The position numbers and the translations under genes are program-made. Source: an archaeon (GTDB lineage: Archaea; Iainarchaeota; Iainarchaeia; Iainarchaeales; Iainarchaeaceae). Taken from it: 27,307 nt of DNA. Below are positions 1-8,701 of this stretch, piece by piece. The notes under the pieces were generated by a model, which was given only the letters and a program-made list of their open reading frames with translations, searched no databases and was not told the origin of the DNA. The stretch is taken from NCBI GenBank assembly GCA_005239615.1, contig SBBR01000029.1, positions 1-27,307 of the forward strand. The letters are read 5' to 3'. The stretch's first letter is position 1. Each line of letters starts with the position of its first letter.

Positions 1-1382
1 GTATAAACTCTCCAATCATATCGCTCGATGCCGTCAGGCAGCTGCTCGTGAGGCACGAGACCAAGATGGAGGGCGTCGTGCAGGAAGTCGTGGTAAAGAG
101 GGCATCCTTCACATGCCTCGCGAAGGACTCCAGCGCGGAATTCAGGGTGATGGAAGAGTACGACATCACGGGCAAGAGCACGAGCGAAGGAAAGATGAAG
201 GACTTCCTGGCCTACTTCAGGGACAAGTACGCGTTCCTCTCCGGCCTGCTTTTATACAGGCAGGGTTTCTCCCCGAAGCCCATCGACAGGCTGAAGGGCA
301 TGCAAAAATACGCGGAGTTCGACACTATAGGCATGGTTGTCGAGAGATGGGTGAGCAAGGCGGGAAACATAACCATAGAGATGGACTCGCCTGAAGGGAG
401 GTTCATCGCGATTGTGTCCAAGGACGACCAGCAGCTCACAAGGGAGGCCCAAAAGATACTTGCCGATGACGTGATAGGCATAAAGGGAAAGAAGTTCACG
501 GACGAAATGCTGATTGCAAAGGCGTTGCTCTGGCCTGACCTCATGCAGCGCCACCCAATGGCTGCAGAGAGGGACCTAAGCGCGTGCCTAATATCGGATG
601 TGCACGTGGGCAGCAGGCTCTTTATGGAAAAGGAATTTACGAGGTTCCTGTCGTGGCTCAACGGCAACTCGGCATCCGAAAAGGAGGCGGAGAGGGCGGG
701 AAAGATAAAGTACCTTTTCGTCGCAGGAGATAACGTGGATGGCGTGGGAATATATCCTGAGCAGTACGAGGAGCTCGCCATCAAGGACATTTACAGGCAG
801 TATGAGAGGTTCGGGGAGCTCATGTCGGAGGTGCCGGAGCACATCGAAATCTTCGTGTGCCCTGGGCAGCACGACGCGGTGAGGAGGGCCGACCCACAGC
901 CTGCGATACCGCAGGAGTACGTGAAGAACCTCTCGGGAGTGGGGAACATCCATTTCATCGGCAGCCCGGGGTGGGTGGAAATCGAGGGCCTCAAGTGCCT
1001 CGTGTACCATGGAGGGAGCTTCCACGACATGTACGCTGCCACGAAGCACCTCAGCGTGAAGGAGCCAGAGAAGGCGATGGTAGAGCTGTTGAGAAGGCGC
1101 GACCTCTCGACAGGCTTCGGCCTCAACCAACCCTACGTTCCGGAGAGGAGGGACTTCATGGTCATCAGGGAGGAACCAGATTATTACTTTGGGGGGGATA
1201 TGCACCACAAGGGCCACACGCAGTACAGGGGGTGCATGGCGGTGAACGCTGGCTGCTGGCAGGGAAGGACGGAATTCCAGGTTCGCGAAGGCCACATACC
1301 AACCCCGGGAATAGCGATTGACATCAACCTCAGGACGCGGAGGCTCACTGAGAACGACTTCAACGGTGCTGGCCATGAATGA
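1..1382 (+). CDS. polB: DNA polymerase D small subunit DP1 (5' end outside window)
   Basis: Small subunit of the archaeal replicative polymerase PolD, a Mre11-like 3'-5' proofreading exonuclease that pairs with DP2. The frame is open from base 3, so the protein begins before the window and the GTG at 48 is not a convincing start. An OB-fold-like stretch (about the first 170 visible residues) precedes a calcineurin-type phosphoesterase domain with the metal-binding series SDVHVG, GDNVDG, PGQHD, YHGGSFHD and GDMHHKGH. All the expected Asp and His positions look present, so proofreading should be intact. The stop TGA overlaps the start of polC by eight bases, implying coupled translation of the two subunits in equal amounts. 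Identification is by family motifs and by the DP2 partner directly downstream. Confidence 0.96.
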   Translation, partial: INSPIISLDAVRQLLVRHETKMEGVVQEVVVKRASFTCLAKDSSAEFRVMEEYDITGKSTSEGKMKDFLAYFRDKYAFLSGLLLYRQGFSPKPIDRLKGMQKYAEFDTIGMVVERWVSKAGNITIEMDSPEGRFIAIVSKDDQQLTREAQKILADDVIGIKGKKFTDEMLIAKALLWPDLMQRHPMAAERDLSACLISDVHVGSRLFMEKEFTRFLSWLNGNSASEKEAERAGKIKYLFVAGDNVDGVGIYPEQYEELAIKDIYRQYERFGELMSEVPEHIEIFVCPGQHDAVRRADPQPAIPQEYVKNLSGVGNIHFIGSPGWVEIEGLKCLVYHGGSFHDMYAATKHLSVKEPEKAMVELLRRRDLSTGFGLNQPYVPERRDFMVIREEPDYYFGGDMHHKGHTQYRGCMAVNAGCWQGRTEFQVREGHIPTPGIAIDINLRTRRLTENDFNGAGHE

Positions 1383-4300
1383 AAAGGAAGAAGGTCACGT
1401 GAAGGCTTACTTCGAGTCACTCAGGAACAAGGCAGAGAAGCAGTACGCGGTCGCGAAGGAGGCGCGTGCAAAAGGCAAGGACGCTGTCGCTGAGGTGGAG
1501 TGCCCCCCAACGCTCGACCTCGCGGACAGGACCGAGAACATAATTGGGCCGCCGGGCGTGGCAATTAGGTACAGGGAGCTATATGCAGAGCACAAAGGCG
1601 ACAGGAACAAGGCAATCTTCCAGCTCTTCAGGGAAATTATAGATGGGAGATTTGGAGGAATTCAGAATGAGGAGAAGAGGCTCGAGCAGGCGGTGAAAAC
1701 CAGTTTGGTGCTCGTGACCGAGGGAGTTGTGGTGGCCCCACTTGATGGGGTGCCGCAGGTGAAGATAAGCAAGAACCCGGATGGAAGCAAATATGTGGAC
1801 ATTTACTTCGCAGGGCCAATAAGGGCAGCTGGGGGCACGGCAACTGTATTCCCGCTGATTCTTGGGGATTACGCGAGGCAACTCCTCCAGCTCGGCAGGT
1901 ACAAGCCGACCGAGGACGAAGTGGAGAGGTACGTAGAGGAAGTGAACATTTACGACGAGATAATCACGAGGCAGTACAAGCTTAAGGACGATGACGTGAG
2001 GAAAATCGTTCGCGGCTGCCCGGTGTGCATCAACGGCGAGCCCACAGAGGAACGCGAGGTGAATGCCTACAAGGACCTCGAGAGGATTCCAACGAACAGG
2101 ATAAGGGGAGGGATGTGCCTGGTAATTTCCGAGGGAGTAGGCCTTAAGGCGATGAAGATAATGAGCCTGGCGAAGATGCTTGGCCTTAATTGGAGCTGGC
2201 TAGAGGACATCATAAAGATAGGCAAGAGCTCAGCGGGAGAGGAGAAGGAGCTGAAGCCTAATTTCTCCTACCTCTCGAGGATCGCCGCAGGCAGGCCCAT
2301 ATTCTCGTACCCTTCTCGTTACGGGGGTTTCAGGTTGCGCTACGGCAGGGCGAGGAACACCTGCGTGATGGCCAAGGGAATCCACCCGGCAACAATGCAC
2401 ATCCTCGATGAGTTCATAGCAGTTGGCACGCAGGCTAAGGTAGAGAGGCCAGGAAAAAGCGCGGAGCTTTTCCCCGTGGACACCATTGATGGCCCTATTG
2501 TGAAGCTCAGTGGCGGCGAGGTCAGGAAAGTGAGGTCATTGGAAGAAGCGGAAGAGGTGAAGAGCATTGTGGAGGAAATCCTGTTCCTCGGCGACATGCT
2601 CATAACACTGGGTGATTTCAGGAAAACAGCCCACCCGCTGATGCCTGCAGGTTACTGTGAGGAATGGTGGAAGCTCGAGCTCGAGAAAAAGGCCAAGGAA
2701 ATCTGGGGAGCCGACACAATGAATGGCGGCACTGACAGGAATTTGGGGGCTCCTGCCGGCTTTGACATAGAGAGGGTGCTTGCCCTGCCGCACCTGACAG
2801 ACCAGAACACTGCAATTGAACTTTCTCTTCAACTAGGGGTTCCGCTCCACCCCCACTACCTGCATTACTACACGGCCCTCTCAGGAGCGGAAGCCTGCCT
2901 GCTTGTGAAGGCGGTGAGGTCCGCCGAAAAGGTTTTCTCGGGCACGGAACTCGAGGAACTGCTCATTGCAAACACCCCAGAAGTGAAAGGCCCGCTGGAG
3001 AAAATAGGCCTTCCGCATACGCTCGCCAACGGAAGCATAGTTGTAGGAAAGGAGTACGCATACTCGTTCTTCAAGACATTCGGGGGAACAAGTGTGGAGG
3101 AACCCAGCCCAGAGATGCCTGTGCTGGAGATGCTCTCGCGCCTCTCGGGAATGGAAATCAGAGATAAGGGAGGAACATTCATAGGTTGCAGGATGGGCAG
3201 GCCGGAAGCCGCCAAGCCTAGGAAGATGGTCGGGGACCCCATGGTGCTATTCCCGATTGGTACTGCAGGAGGCAACATTCGCTCCGTGAACAAGGCGGCC
3301 GAGGCTGGGAACATCGAAGTAGAGTTGGCGTGCTTTGTCAACGCCGCGAACGGCAACCTTGAAAGCCAGCCGTTTTCTTTAGGCACGGGCACGAAGAACG
3401 GGCTAATGAGGAAATGCGGCAAGTGCGGGAAATACTCCCTCTTTGAAAAGTGCGACCGCTGCAACGCTGAAACAGTCGCCTTCACTAAGCTCAAAATAGA
3501 CCTAAGGGGAATGCTTGACCAGGCAGCGGGCAACCTCAAGGTACCGGTGCCGCCGCTCGTGAAAGGTGTGAAGGGCCTCATCAACGCTCAGAAAGTGCCG
3601 GAACCCCTCGAGAAGGGAATACTCCGCGCCAGGCACAACCTCCACATCTTCCGCGACGGCACGATAAGGTTCGAGCTGCTCAACGCTCCTCTCACCCACT
3701 TCAAGCCGAGCGAAATAGGCCTAAGCGTGGAGAAGGCGAGGGAGCTGGGTTACACGCATGACTTCGAGGGAAGGGAGCTAGTGAGCGGCGAGCAGCTTTG
3801 CGAAATCTTCGTGCAGGACATCATAGTTAACCAGGACGCGGGGGATTTTTTCCTGCGTGTCACGAGATTCATTGACGAGGAACTAGAGAGGCTCTATGGC
3901 ATGGCGAGGCACTACAACTATGACTCCAGGGAACAGCTCATCGGCGAGCTATTCCTAGGCCTCGCGCCCCACACCTCGGCAGGGGTGCTGTGTCGCATTA
4001 TAGGCTACACGAAGGCAAAGCTGAATTTCGCACACCCCTATTTTCACCTCGCGAAAAGAAGAAATGCGGACGGGGATCAAGATTCCATCATGCTCCTCAT
4101 GGATGCGCTCCTCAACTTCTCGCGCCTCTACCTCCCATCATCGCGGGGCGGAAGGATGGACGCTCCCCTGGTGTTCACCGTTGCAATAAACCCACAGGAA
4201 ATAGATGACGAGGCGTATGAAGTGGAGACGTGCGAGGAATATCCACTGGAGCTGTACGAGAGGGGCCTCCTTTACGCCGAACCGGATTCTGTTGGGGTAC

Positions 4301-4821
4301 CGATCGTGAAGAAAAAAATCGGTAAGCCGGGGCAGTACACTGGCTTTGGGTTCACCCATCCCACCACTACCTTTGACGCCGGCCCAAAAGAATCGAGGTA
4401 CGTGTCCCTCAAGTCAATGGAGGAGAAGATGAATGCGCAGGCGGCGCTGCAGGGCAGGATAAGGGCTGTGGAGAAGAAGGATGCGCTCGAGAGGGTGATG
4501 ATGAGCCACTTCATGCCTGACATCATAGGCAACACCCGAGCCTTCTCCAGGCAGTCATTCAGGTGCAGCGCATGCAATGCTAAGTACAGGCGCATCCCGC
4601 TCACGGGAAGGTGCCTCGAGTGCGGCGCCGAGAGCATCATTCTCACAATCGCGCAGGGCTCGGTGAGGAAGTACCTCGCGATTGCGAAGGACCTCATCCG
4701 GAAACACGGCCTGAGCGACTACCTATCCCAGAGGATAGGCCTCATCGAAAAGGAAATCAACTCCGTGTTCGCTCCGCCAGCGGAAAAGGCGCGACAGAAG
4801 AGCCTCGCGGACTATGCGTAG
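1375..4821 (+). CDS. polC: DNA polymerase D large subunit DP2
   Basis: Catalytic subunit of PolD, 1148 residues from the ATG at 1375, near the usual DP2 length. I chose 1375 rather than 1318 because it gives the usual short overlap with polB and because the 19 extra residues are not DP2-like. The catalytic loop NADGDQDSIMLLMDALLNFS carries the two metal-binding aspartates, D899 and D901. Cysteine clusters at C215/C218, C681/C684/C693/C696 and C1064/C1067/C1080/C1083 are zinc sites. Many archaeal polC genes carry an intein at or near the catalytic loop; none is present here. The last residues, QKSLADYA, fit a PCNA-interacting peptide (Q..L..Y) at the extreme C terminus. The gene ends with TAG, which shows TAG is a real stop in this genome. 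Confidence 0.97.
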   Translation: MNEKEEGHVKAYFESLRNKAEKQYAVAKEARAKGKDAVAEVECPPTLDLADRTENIIGPPGVAIRYRELYAEHKGDRNKAIFQLFREIIDGRFGGIQNEEKRLEQAVKTSLVLVTEGVVVAPLDGVPQVKISKNPDGSKYVDIYFAGPIRAAGGTATVFPLILGDYARQLLQLGRYKPTEDEVERYVEEVNIYDEIITRQYKLKDDDVRKIVRGCPVCINGEPTEEREVNAYKDLERIPTNRIRGGMCLVISEGVGLKAMKIMSLAKMLGLNWSWLEDIIKIGKSSAGEEKELKPNFSYLSRIAAGRPIFSYPSRYGGFRLRYGRARNTCVMAKGIHPATMHILDEFIAVGTQAKVERPGKSAELFPVDTIDGPIVKLSGGEVRKVRSLEEAEEVKSIVEEILFLGDMLITLGDFRKTAHPLMPAGYCEEWWKLELEKKAKEIWGADTMNGGTDRNLGAPAGFDIERVLALPHLTDQNTAIELSLQLGVPLHPHYLHYYTALSGAEACLLVKAVRSAEKVFSGTELEELLIANTPEVKGPLEKIGLPHTLANGSIVVGKEYAYSFFKTFGGTSVEEPSPEMPVLEMLSRLSGMEIRDKGGTFIGCRMGRPEAAKPRKMVGDPMVLFPIGTAGGNIRSVNKAAEAGNIEVELACFVNAANGNLESQPFSLGTGTKNGLMRKCGKCGKYSLFEKCDRCNAETVAFTKLKIDLRGMLDQAAGNLKVPVPPLVKGVKGLINAQKVPEPLEKGILRARHNLHIFRDGTIRFELLNAPLTHFKPSEIGLSVEKARELGYTHDFEGRELVSGEQLCEIFVQDIIVNQDAGDFFLRVTRFIDEELERLYGMARHYNYDSREQLIGELFLGLAPHTSAGVLCRIIGYTKAKLNFAHPYFHLAKRRNADGDQDSIMLLMDALLNFSRLYLPSSRGGRMDAPLVFTVAINPQEIDDEAYEVETCEEYPLELYERGLLYAEPDSVGVPIVKKKIGKPGQYTGFGFTHPTTTFDAGPKESRYVSLKSMEEKMNAQAALQGRIRAVEKKDALERVMMSHFMPDIIGNTRAFSRQSFRCSACNAKYRRIPLTGRCLECGAESIILTIAQGSVRKYLAIAKDLIRKHGLSDYLSQRIGLIEKEINSVFAPPAEKARQKSLADYA

Positions 4822-4840
4822 CGAGCCGCTGTAAAAATCC

Positions 4841-5290
4841 TCACTTCAGAAAGAATGCCCAGATTATGACAAGCACCGCGATTATGCCGAGAGCAAGGAC
4901 CTTCACGTCTGGGTTGGAAGGGTCCCACTCCAAGCTTTCCGTGCCGTCCTGACCGATGGCTCCACGACCACGGTTTTGGTTGCCTCTCACCCCAACCCCA
5001 TGCCAAATGACCTCATGCCCAGAGTGCCCTGCACTGGCATCGCCTGCTTCTCCCTTTTGTTTTGGGTCTGCGGACGGAAGGAAGCCGGAGATTATTTCAG
5101 CGGAGTACCGAAACCACTCTGCCGGGTCAGAGAGCTCTCGGAGGGCCTCGTCAACAAGCTCCATCGTGGACTTGCCGGCACCGTTAACCTTCCCTGGGGT
5201 GCCCCCTTTATCTGCTACGGGAACACCCTCTGGCTTGGTGTCAGTGCCCTCCCCGTGCTCGGCGTGGGCTGGCTTGTTGTCTGAGGACAT
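4841..5290 (-). CDS. Tail-anchored membrane protein of unknown function
   Basis: A 149-residue protein from the ATG at 5290; an upstream TTG at 5347 would add 19 residues with no ribosome site. The N-terminal 40 residues are polar, rich in Gly, Pro and Lys, and probably disordered. Residues about 43-71 form an amphipathic helix (MELVDEALRELSDPAEWF and onward). A second Gly/Asn-rich linker leads to one hydrophobic helix, residues 129-149, ending in FFLK at the very C terminus. This is a tail-anchor topology with the bulk of the protein in the cytoplasm. It lies 96 bases downstream of sepF on the same strand and may be cotranscribed, so a role at the division membrane is possible but is inference. 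I do not recognise the family. Confidence 0.7.
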   Translation of the reverse strand: MSSDNKPAHAEHGEGTDTKPEGVPVADKGGTPGKVNGAGKSTMELVDEALRELSDPAEWFRYSAEIISGFLPSADPKQKGEAGDASAGHSGHEVIWHGVGVRGNQNRGRGAIGQDGTESLEWDPSNPDVKVLALGIIAVLVIIWAFFLK

Positions 5291-5386
5291 GTGTGGCACT
5301 GGGAGAAATATGGTGGTTATTGGAAGAAAAGGGTTTTCCCCAACCAAGCGGCTGGGAAATTCCGGAAAAGGGCGGGAAAGGGTTAT

Positions 5387-5740
5387 TCAGTCCTTCCTCT
5401 TGATTATCTTGACCTTCGCCGGAGTCACGATGGCCTTTTCCTGCGAGACCATTGCAATGTCGCCGTCAATCGTCTCGATGCCGTCCCTCACCGCATTGAT
5501 GAGCTCCTTGAGCTTCATCGCGTTCCTCTTCTTGAGGTCGCCGATATTGAGCAGCAGGATGTTGCCCTTCTTCGCCTCCTCAATCGTCGCCTTCACGTCC
5601 TCTTCGCTTGTGAGGTTGATGGGCTTCACAAAGGCCTCTGCCCCTTCGTAAGGGTCCTCCTCCTCGCTGTCGAGGTTATTCAGGAAGTCCTCTATGTCGA
5701 GCTCTTCCTTCTTGCCAATAAGCTTCTCCATGAATGCCAT
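5387..5740 (-). CDS. sepF: Archaeal SepF cell-division protein (membrane anchor of FtsZ)
   Basis: A 117-residue protein matching archaeal SepF. The N terminus (MAFMEKLIGKK) is a short amphipathic membrane-targeting helix, followed by an acidic linker (residues about 12-35) and the SepF core with VKPINLTSEEDVKATIEEA, the GNILLLNIGDL strand and DGIETIDGDIAMVSQEKAIV. In archaea SepF binds the FtsZ C terminus and recruits the ring to the membrane, so this organism very likely divides by FtsZ. The start at 5740 is fixed by the ribosome site GGGGTGAT ending seven bases upstream. A TATA box reads CTTTATAAT on this strand at 5804-5812, giving a leader of roughly 40 bases. The tail-anchored gene follows downstream. 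Confidence 0.9.
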   Translation of the reverse strand: MAFMEKLIGKKEELDIEDFLNNLDSEEEDPYEGAEAFVKPINLTSEEDVKATIEEAKKGNILLLNIGDLKKRNAMKLKELINAVRDGIETIDGDIAMVSQEKAIVTPAKVKIIKRKD

Positions 5741-5900
5741 TTGCTTATCACCCCTTCATTCAAAATGAGAAAATGCGTGGCTTATAGCAATACGCTGACC
5801 ATAATTATAAAGCTTTTGCCGGGCGGCTACATAAAAAAAATCTAAAGGGTTTTAAAGGCCAGAGAACTTAACTATTACAAATCCGGAAAAGTGATTATTG
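5741..5900. promoter_or_regulatory. Divergent promoter region, sepF and the 5901 gene
   Basis: AT-rich gap between divergent starts. For sepF the minus strand has TATA CTTTATAAT at 5804-5812 and ribosome site GGGGTGAT. For the plus-strand gene GTTTTAAAG at 5849-5857 is the likely TATA box, giving a leader of about 25 bases that contains GTGAT at 5891-5895, five bases before the ATG at 5901. Confidence 0.6.
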
Positions 5901-6750
5901 ATGCCTGAACCTCACAAACCCAATGGGCCACACCCACCCGCACAGCCGCAAAAGGGCATGACTAGGGACGAGAGGCTGGATTGGCTCAGGAAATTGGGAA
6001 TAGAGGAAAAAAAAAGCCGAGCAGGAGGAGCAAGAGAAAATTACAAGGGAAATCCTGGGTGCAATACAGGAACGCCAGGTCCGCGATCTGACTGGGCCTG
6101 TAGTTGAAAGGGTTGTCGAAGCCGACAGGCAAACGCCCAGAGGCGGCAGTGATGAAAGTCACAAGAAAAAGACGACGAGGTTTCGTCTCGAATACAGGCC
6201 AGACCCATACGTGACGGCATTCCTGAACCACCACATTTTCAGCCACACCGGGAGCCGCCTCACAAACATGGAGCTGCAAGATAAGCTCGGTGCAGGGGAA
6301 ACCGTCAGGCTGCTCTATTTGCTGAACCCGGGAAGGAAAAAGGACAGGATAGACATGGCGGAAGCGGCGCGCGTCATCAGGGAAAACGCCTTCGTGATTG
6401 GGCCGACGCTGCTTTTGATGCATAGGTCGACAGCAGAACACGTCATGAACGAGATAAAGCTCAAGGACAACCTTGCCAGAAAGTTCATCCAAGGGAGCGA
6501 TGGCATTGAAAGCCTGTGCGAACTCATCGAGAAGAGCGTGAGATTACCAGGCTGGCCAGCGGTCTCGTACAACTAGAAGCAAATCACCAAGCTGAGCGCC
6601 GGTAGGGAAGCAACGCTCACGTCAGAATATGTAATGGATAAACTTAGGTCAATACTCTGCAGCACGGCCGCGAAAATGAAGAACGATGCCGAGGCATGGG
6701 CAAAAAAACTAGCTGCCAAAAAGGCCATGGTGAAAGTCGAGAAAAAATGA
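5901..6750 (+). pseudogene. Disrupted gene of unknown function (A9 frameshift plus in-frame TAG)
   Basis: The ATG at 5901 has a ribosome site (GTGAT) and TATA box. Its frame runs to an A9 tract at 6007-6015 and then closes at 6107. Dropping one A joins it to the next frame, open through EKKAEQEEQEKITREILGAI and onward to a TAG at 6574-6576. Beyond the TAG the same frame continues for 57 coding-like codons to TGA at 6748-6750, which overlaps the ATG of the next gene as ATGA. That overlap is strong evidence that the whole stretch was once one gene. The restored protein of about 280 residues has a Pro-rich N terminus, a charged helical middle and a helical C-terminal half; I do not recognise it. 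Programmed frameshifting, transcript slippage or a sequence error at A9 are alternatives. Confidence 0.65.
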
Positions 6751-7040
6751 AGGCGGATGAGAGGGAAACAAAGAGAATCGCCGGGCTAGCCGGGAAACGG
6801 AAAACTGACTTATGGGGTTTTACCATAACAGGCAATACCATAAGGTTCCGCAGGGGCCAGAAAACCTACTTAGCCAAAATTTTCGAGTTCGGCCAAGGGA
6901 AGTATGGGGCGATAGGGCCAAACAGCGAACCACTGGTGGTGCATGGAAACATCCTGAGGAAGCCTTTCAATGCCGAAGAAGAACAGCTGGTGCTTGAGAA
7001 AAGCCGAAACCAGAAACTGCAAATAAGGATACGGCACTGA
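6747..7040 (+). CDS. Small basic protein of unknown function
   Basis: A 97-residue protein from the ATG at 6747, whose first four bases ATGA overlap the stop of the upstream disrupted gene. An in-frame ATG at 6696 would add 17 residues but read through upstream coding sequence. The N-terminal 25 residues are Lys/Arg/Glu-rich. The middle reads as short beta strands (LWGFTITGNTIRFRRG, TYLAKIFEFGQGKYGAIG), suggesting a small beta-barrel, and the tail is basic. No catalytic motif is visible and I do not recognise a family. Tight coupling suggests it works with the upstream product. The frame stays open after its TGA at 7038 as far as 7229 (see findings), so its C terminus may be truncated. Confidence 0.6.
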   Translation: MKADERETKRIAGLAGKRKTDLWGFTITGNTIRFRRGQKTYLAKIFEFGQGKYGAIGPNSEPLVVHGNILRKPFNAEEEQLVLEKSRNQKLQIRIRH

Positions 7041-7229
7041 AATACGCCTCAGGCCAGCCAAAGGGTCTGGGGACCCTCAACATTTGGCAGCTTGAAAATA
7101 CCGGAGATAAATGAAGCTAAAATGATTCCACCCAGGCAGACAAAGAAGGGCATGGTGCTGAAACAGGTATGCTTTCCGAACCCGCATTACTGGAAGTATG
7201 TTCGCTTCCACAACTCGTTTTTCTTTTAA
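7041..7229 (+). other. Open frame continuing after the TGA of the 6747 gene
   Basis: After TGA 7038-7040 the same frame is open for 62 codons to TAA at 7227-7229. The later part contains an ATG at about 7120 and reads IPPRQTKKGMVLKQVCF and then NPHYWKYVRF, which is more protein-like than the first part. It may be a lost C terminus or a 35-residue ORF. No ribosome site was found, so this is weak. Confidence 0.25.
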
Positions 7230-7261
7230 CAGCATGGGATACAATGGTTTAGGGGCTAATT

Positions 7262-8701
7262 TTGGGTAATTCCGCTCAACAGGTGCTGGCGTCCAGGACA
7301 TTGGCGCCAAGAACATTGGAACCGCGCAATCCGGGGAACATTTTCGCAAAGGAATTCAGTCGCGACACCATTTTTCTCGACAGGAACATGATAACGCCGC
7401 ATTTCACGCCACGCAAACTGCTTTTCAGGGACAAGTACATCGGGGAAATTTCCGGCCTGCTATCAAGCACGCTCCATGGGAAAAAACCCGACAATATTTT
7501 CATTTACGGGAAGGTCGGCACTGGCAAGACATCCGTGGCGAAGCTGGTGATGCAGCAATTGCTGGAGTTCGCCTCCGCGAAAAACATCCCGATTGAGGGC
7601 AATTACGTCAATTGCAGGAACCACAACTCCAAGTACAGGATTCTCAGCAAAATCGTGAAGGACTTCTTTCCAGAAGAGGACTTCATTGGGTACTCCGCTG
7701 CATTCATTTATGAAAAGCTGCTTGAGTACGCACGGGGCACGGGTAACAACCCCCATAAGACTTGGGACGCGCGCAGCGTGAAAGGCGTGCCGGGGCCAGG
7801 CAGCGGCAGCGTAGGCATGGGCGCAAAGGGCAACTCCAGCGCGGCAGCCGGAGAGTGGGCGGGAGGCATTGCAACAGCCGCCGGAAGGCAGGTCGTGCTC
7901 GTGCTCGACGAAATCGACAAGGTCAAGGATTTGGATGAGCTAGTTTACGGCCTCACAAGGGGCAACGACGAGCTCGGCAACGGCTCCGGAAGCGCAGGCA
8001 TCACAATAATAGGCATCTCGAACAACCTCCTCTTCAAGGACAGGCTAGACCCACGCACAAAGAGCAGCCTCTGCGAACATGAAATGGTTTTCCCTCCATA
8101 CAATGCGCAGGAGCTTACTGACATCCTGAAGCAGCGCGCGGAACTCGCATTCAAGCCCGGCACTGTAGAGGAATCCGCAATCGCGCTCGCCGCCGCAATC
8201 GCGGCACAGGAATCCGGAGATGCACGCACGGCAGTGATGCTATTGCTCAAGGCCGGGGAAATCGCCGACCGCAGGGGCGGGATGGACGGCTGCATGGTGA
8301 CGGACAGGGAAGTCATGAAGGCCAAGGTGCAGGTCGAGGAGGAGCTCGTGTACAGCATGATCTCCACCCTTCCGGAACAGCAGCAGCTCGTGCTCTACTC
8401 AATAGCCACCCTCTCGCTCAACAGGAAGCCCGTGCAGAAAATCACCGGTGAGATAGAGGAAGGCATCCTGTTCTCCGGGGAAGTGTATGATGAGTACTGC
8501 AGGATTGCGAAGAAGCACAAGGAAACTGTGGTGAGCTCGCGCTGGTACCGCGAATACATAAGCGAGCTTGAGATGTACGGCCTTATTTACACGACAGCAT
8601 CGGGAAAGGGCATAAAGGGGCAGACGACCCTCATAAAGCTGGGTTTCGAGGCTGAGAAGATAAAAGGGGTAATAGAGAGGGGGCTTGTCGAGGCACATTA
8701 G
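7262..8701 (+). CDS. cdc6: Orc1/Cdc6 origin-binding initiator ATPase
   Basis: Archaeal replication initiator that binds origins and loads MCM. The AAA+ domain has Walker A GKVGTGKTS (about residues 83-91), Walker B LVLDEIDK (about 214-221), sensor 1 GISNN and sensor 2 GDARTAVMLLLKAGEIA. The C-terminal 130 residues form the winged-helix DNA-binding domain (SRWYREYISELEMYGLIY). Between Walker A and B is an unusual Gly/Ser/Ala-rich low-complexity insert, about residues 160-208. The start is uncertain: TTG 7262 is the first possible start after a stop, GTG 7283 is an alternative, and the conserved part begins near residue 24. The stop TAG overlaps the end of the convergent gene by four bases. Orc1 genes often lie near an origin; the best spacer candidate here is 21467-21990, 13 kb away. 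Confidence 0.95.
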   Translation: MGNSAQQVLASRTLAPRTLEPRNPGNIFAKEFSRDTIFLDRNMITPHFTPRKLLFRDKYIGEISGLLSSTLHGKKPDNIFIYGKVGTGKTSVAKLVMQQLLEFASAKNIPIEGNYVNCRNHNSKYRILSKIVKDFFPEEDFIGYSAAFIYEKLLEYARGTGNNPHKTWDARSVKGVPGPGSGSVGMGAKGNSSAAAGEWAGGIATAAGRQVVLVLDEIDKVKDLDELVYGLTRGNDELGNGSGSAGITIIGISNNLLFKDRLDPRTKSSLCEHEMVFPPYNAQELTDILKQRAELAFKPGTVEESAIALAAAIAAQESGDARTAVMLLLKAGEIADRRGGMDGCMVTDREVMKAKVQVEEELVYSMISTLPEQQQLVLYSIATLSLNRKPVQKITGEIEEGILFSGEVYDEYCRIAKKHKETVVSSRWYREYISELEMYGLIYTTASGKGIKGQTTLIKLGFEAEKIKGVIERGLVEAH

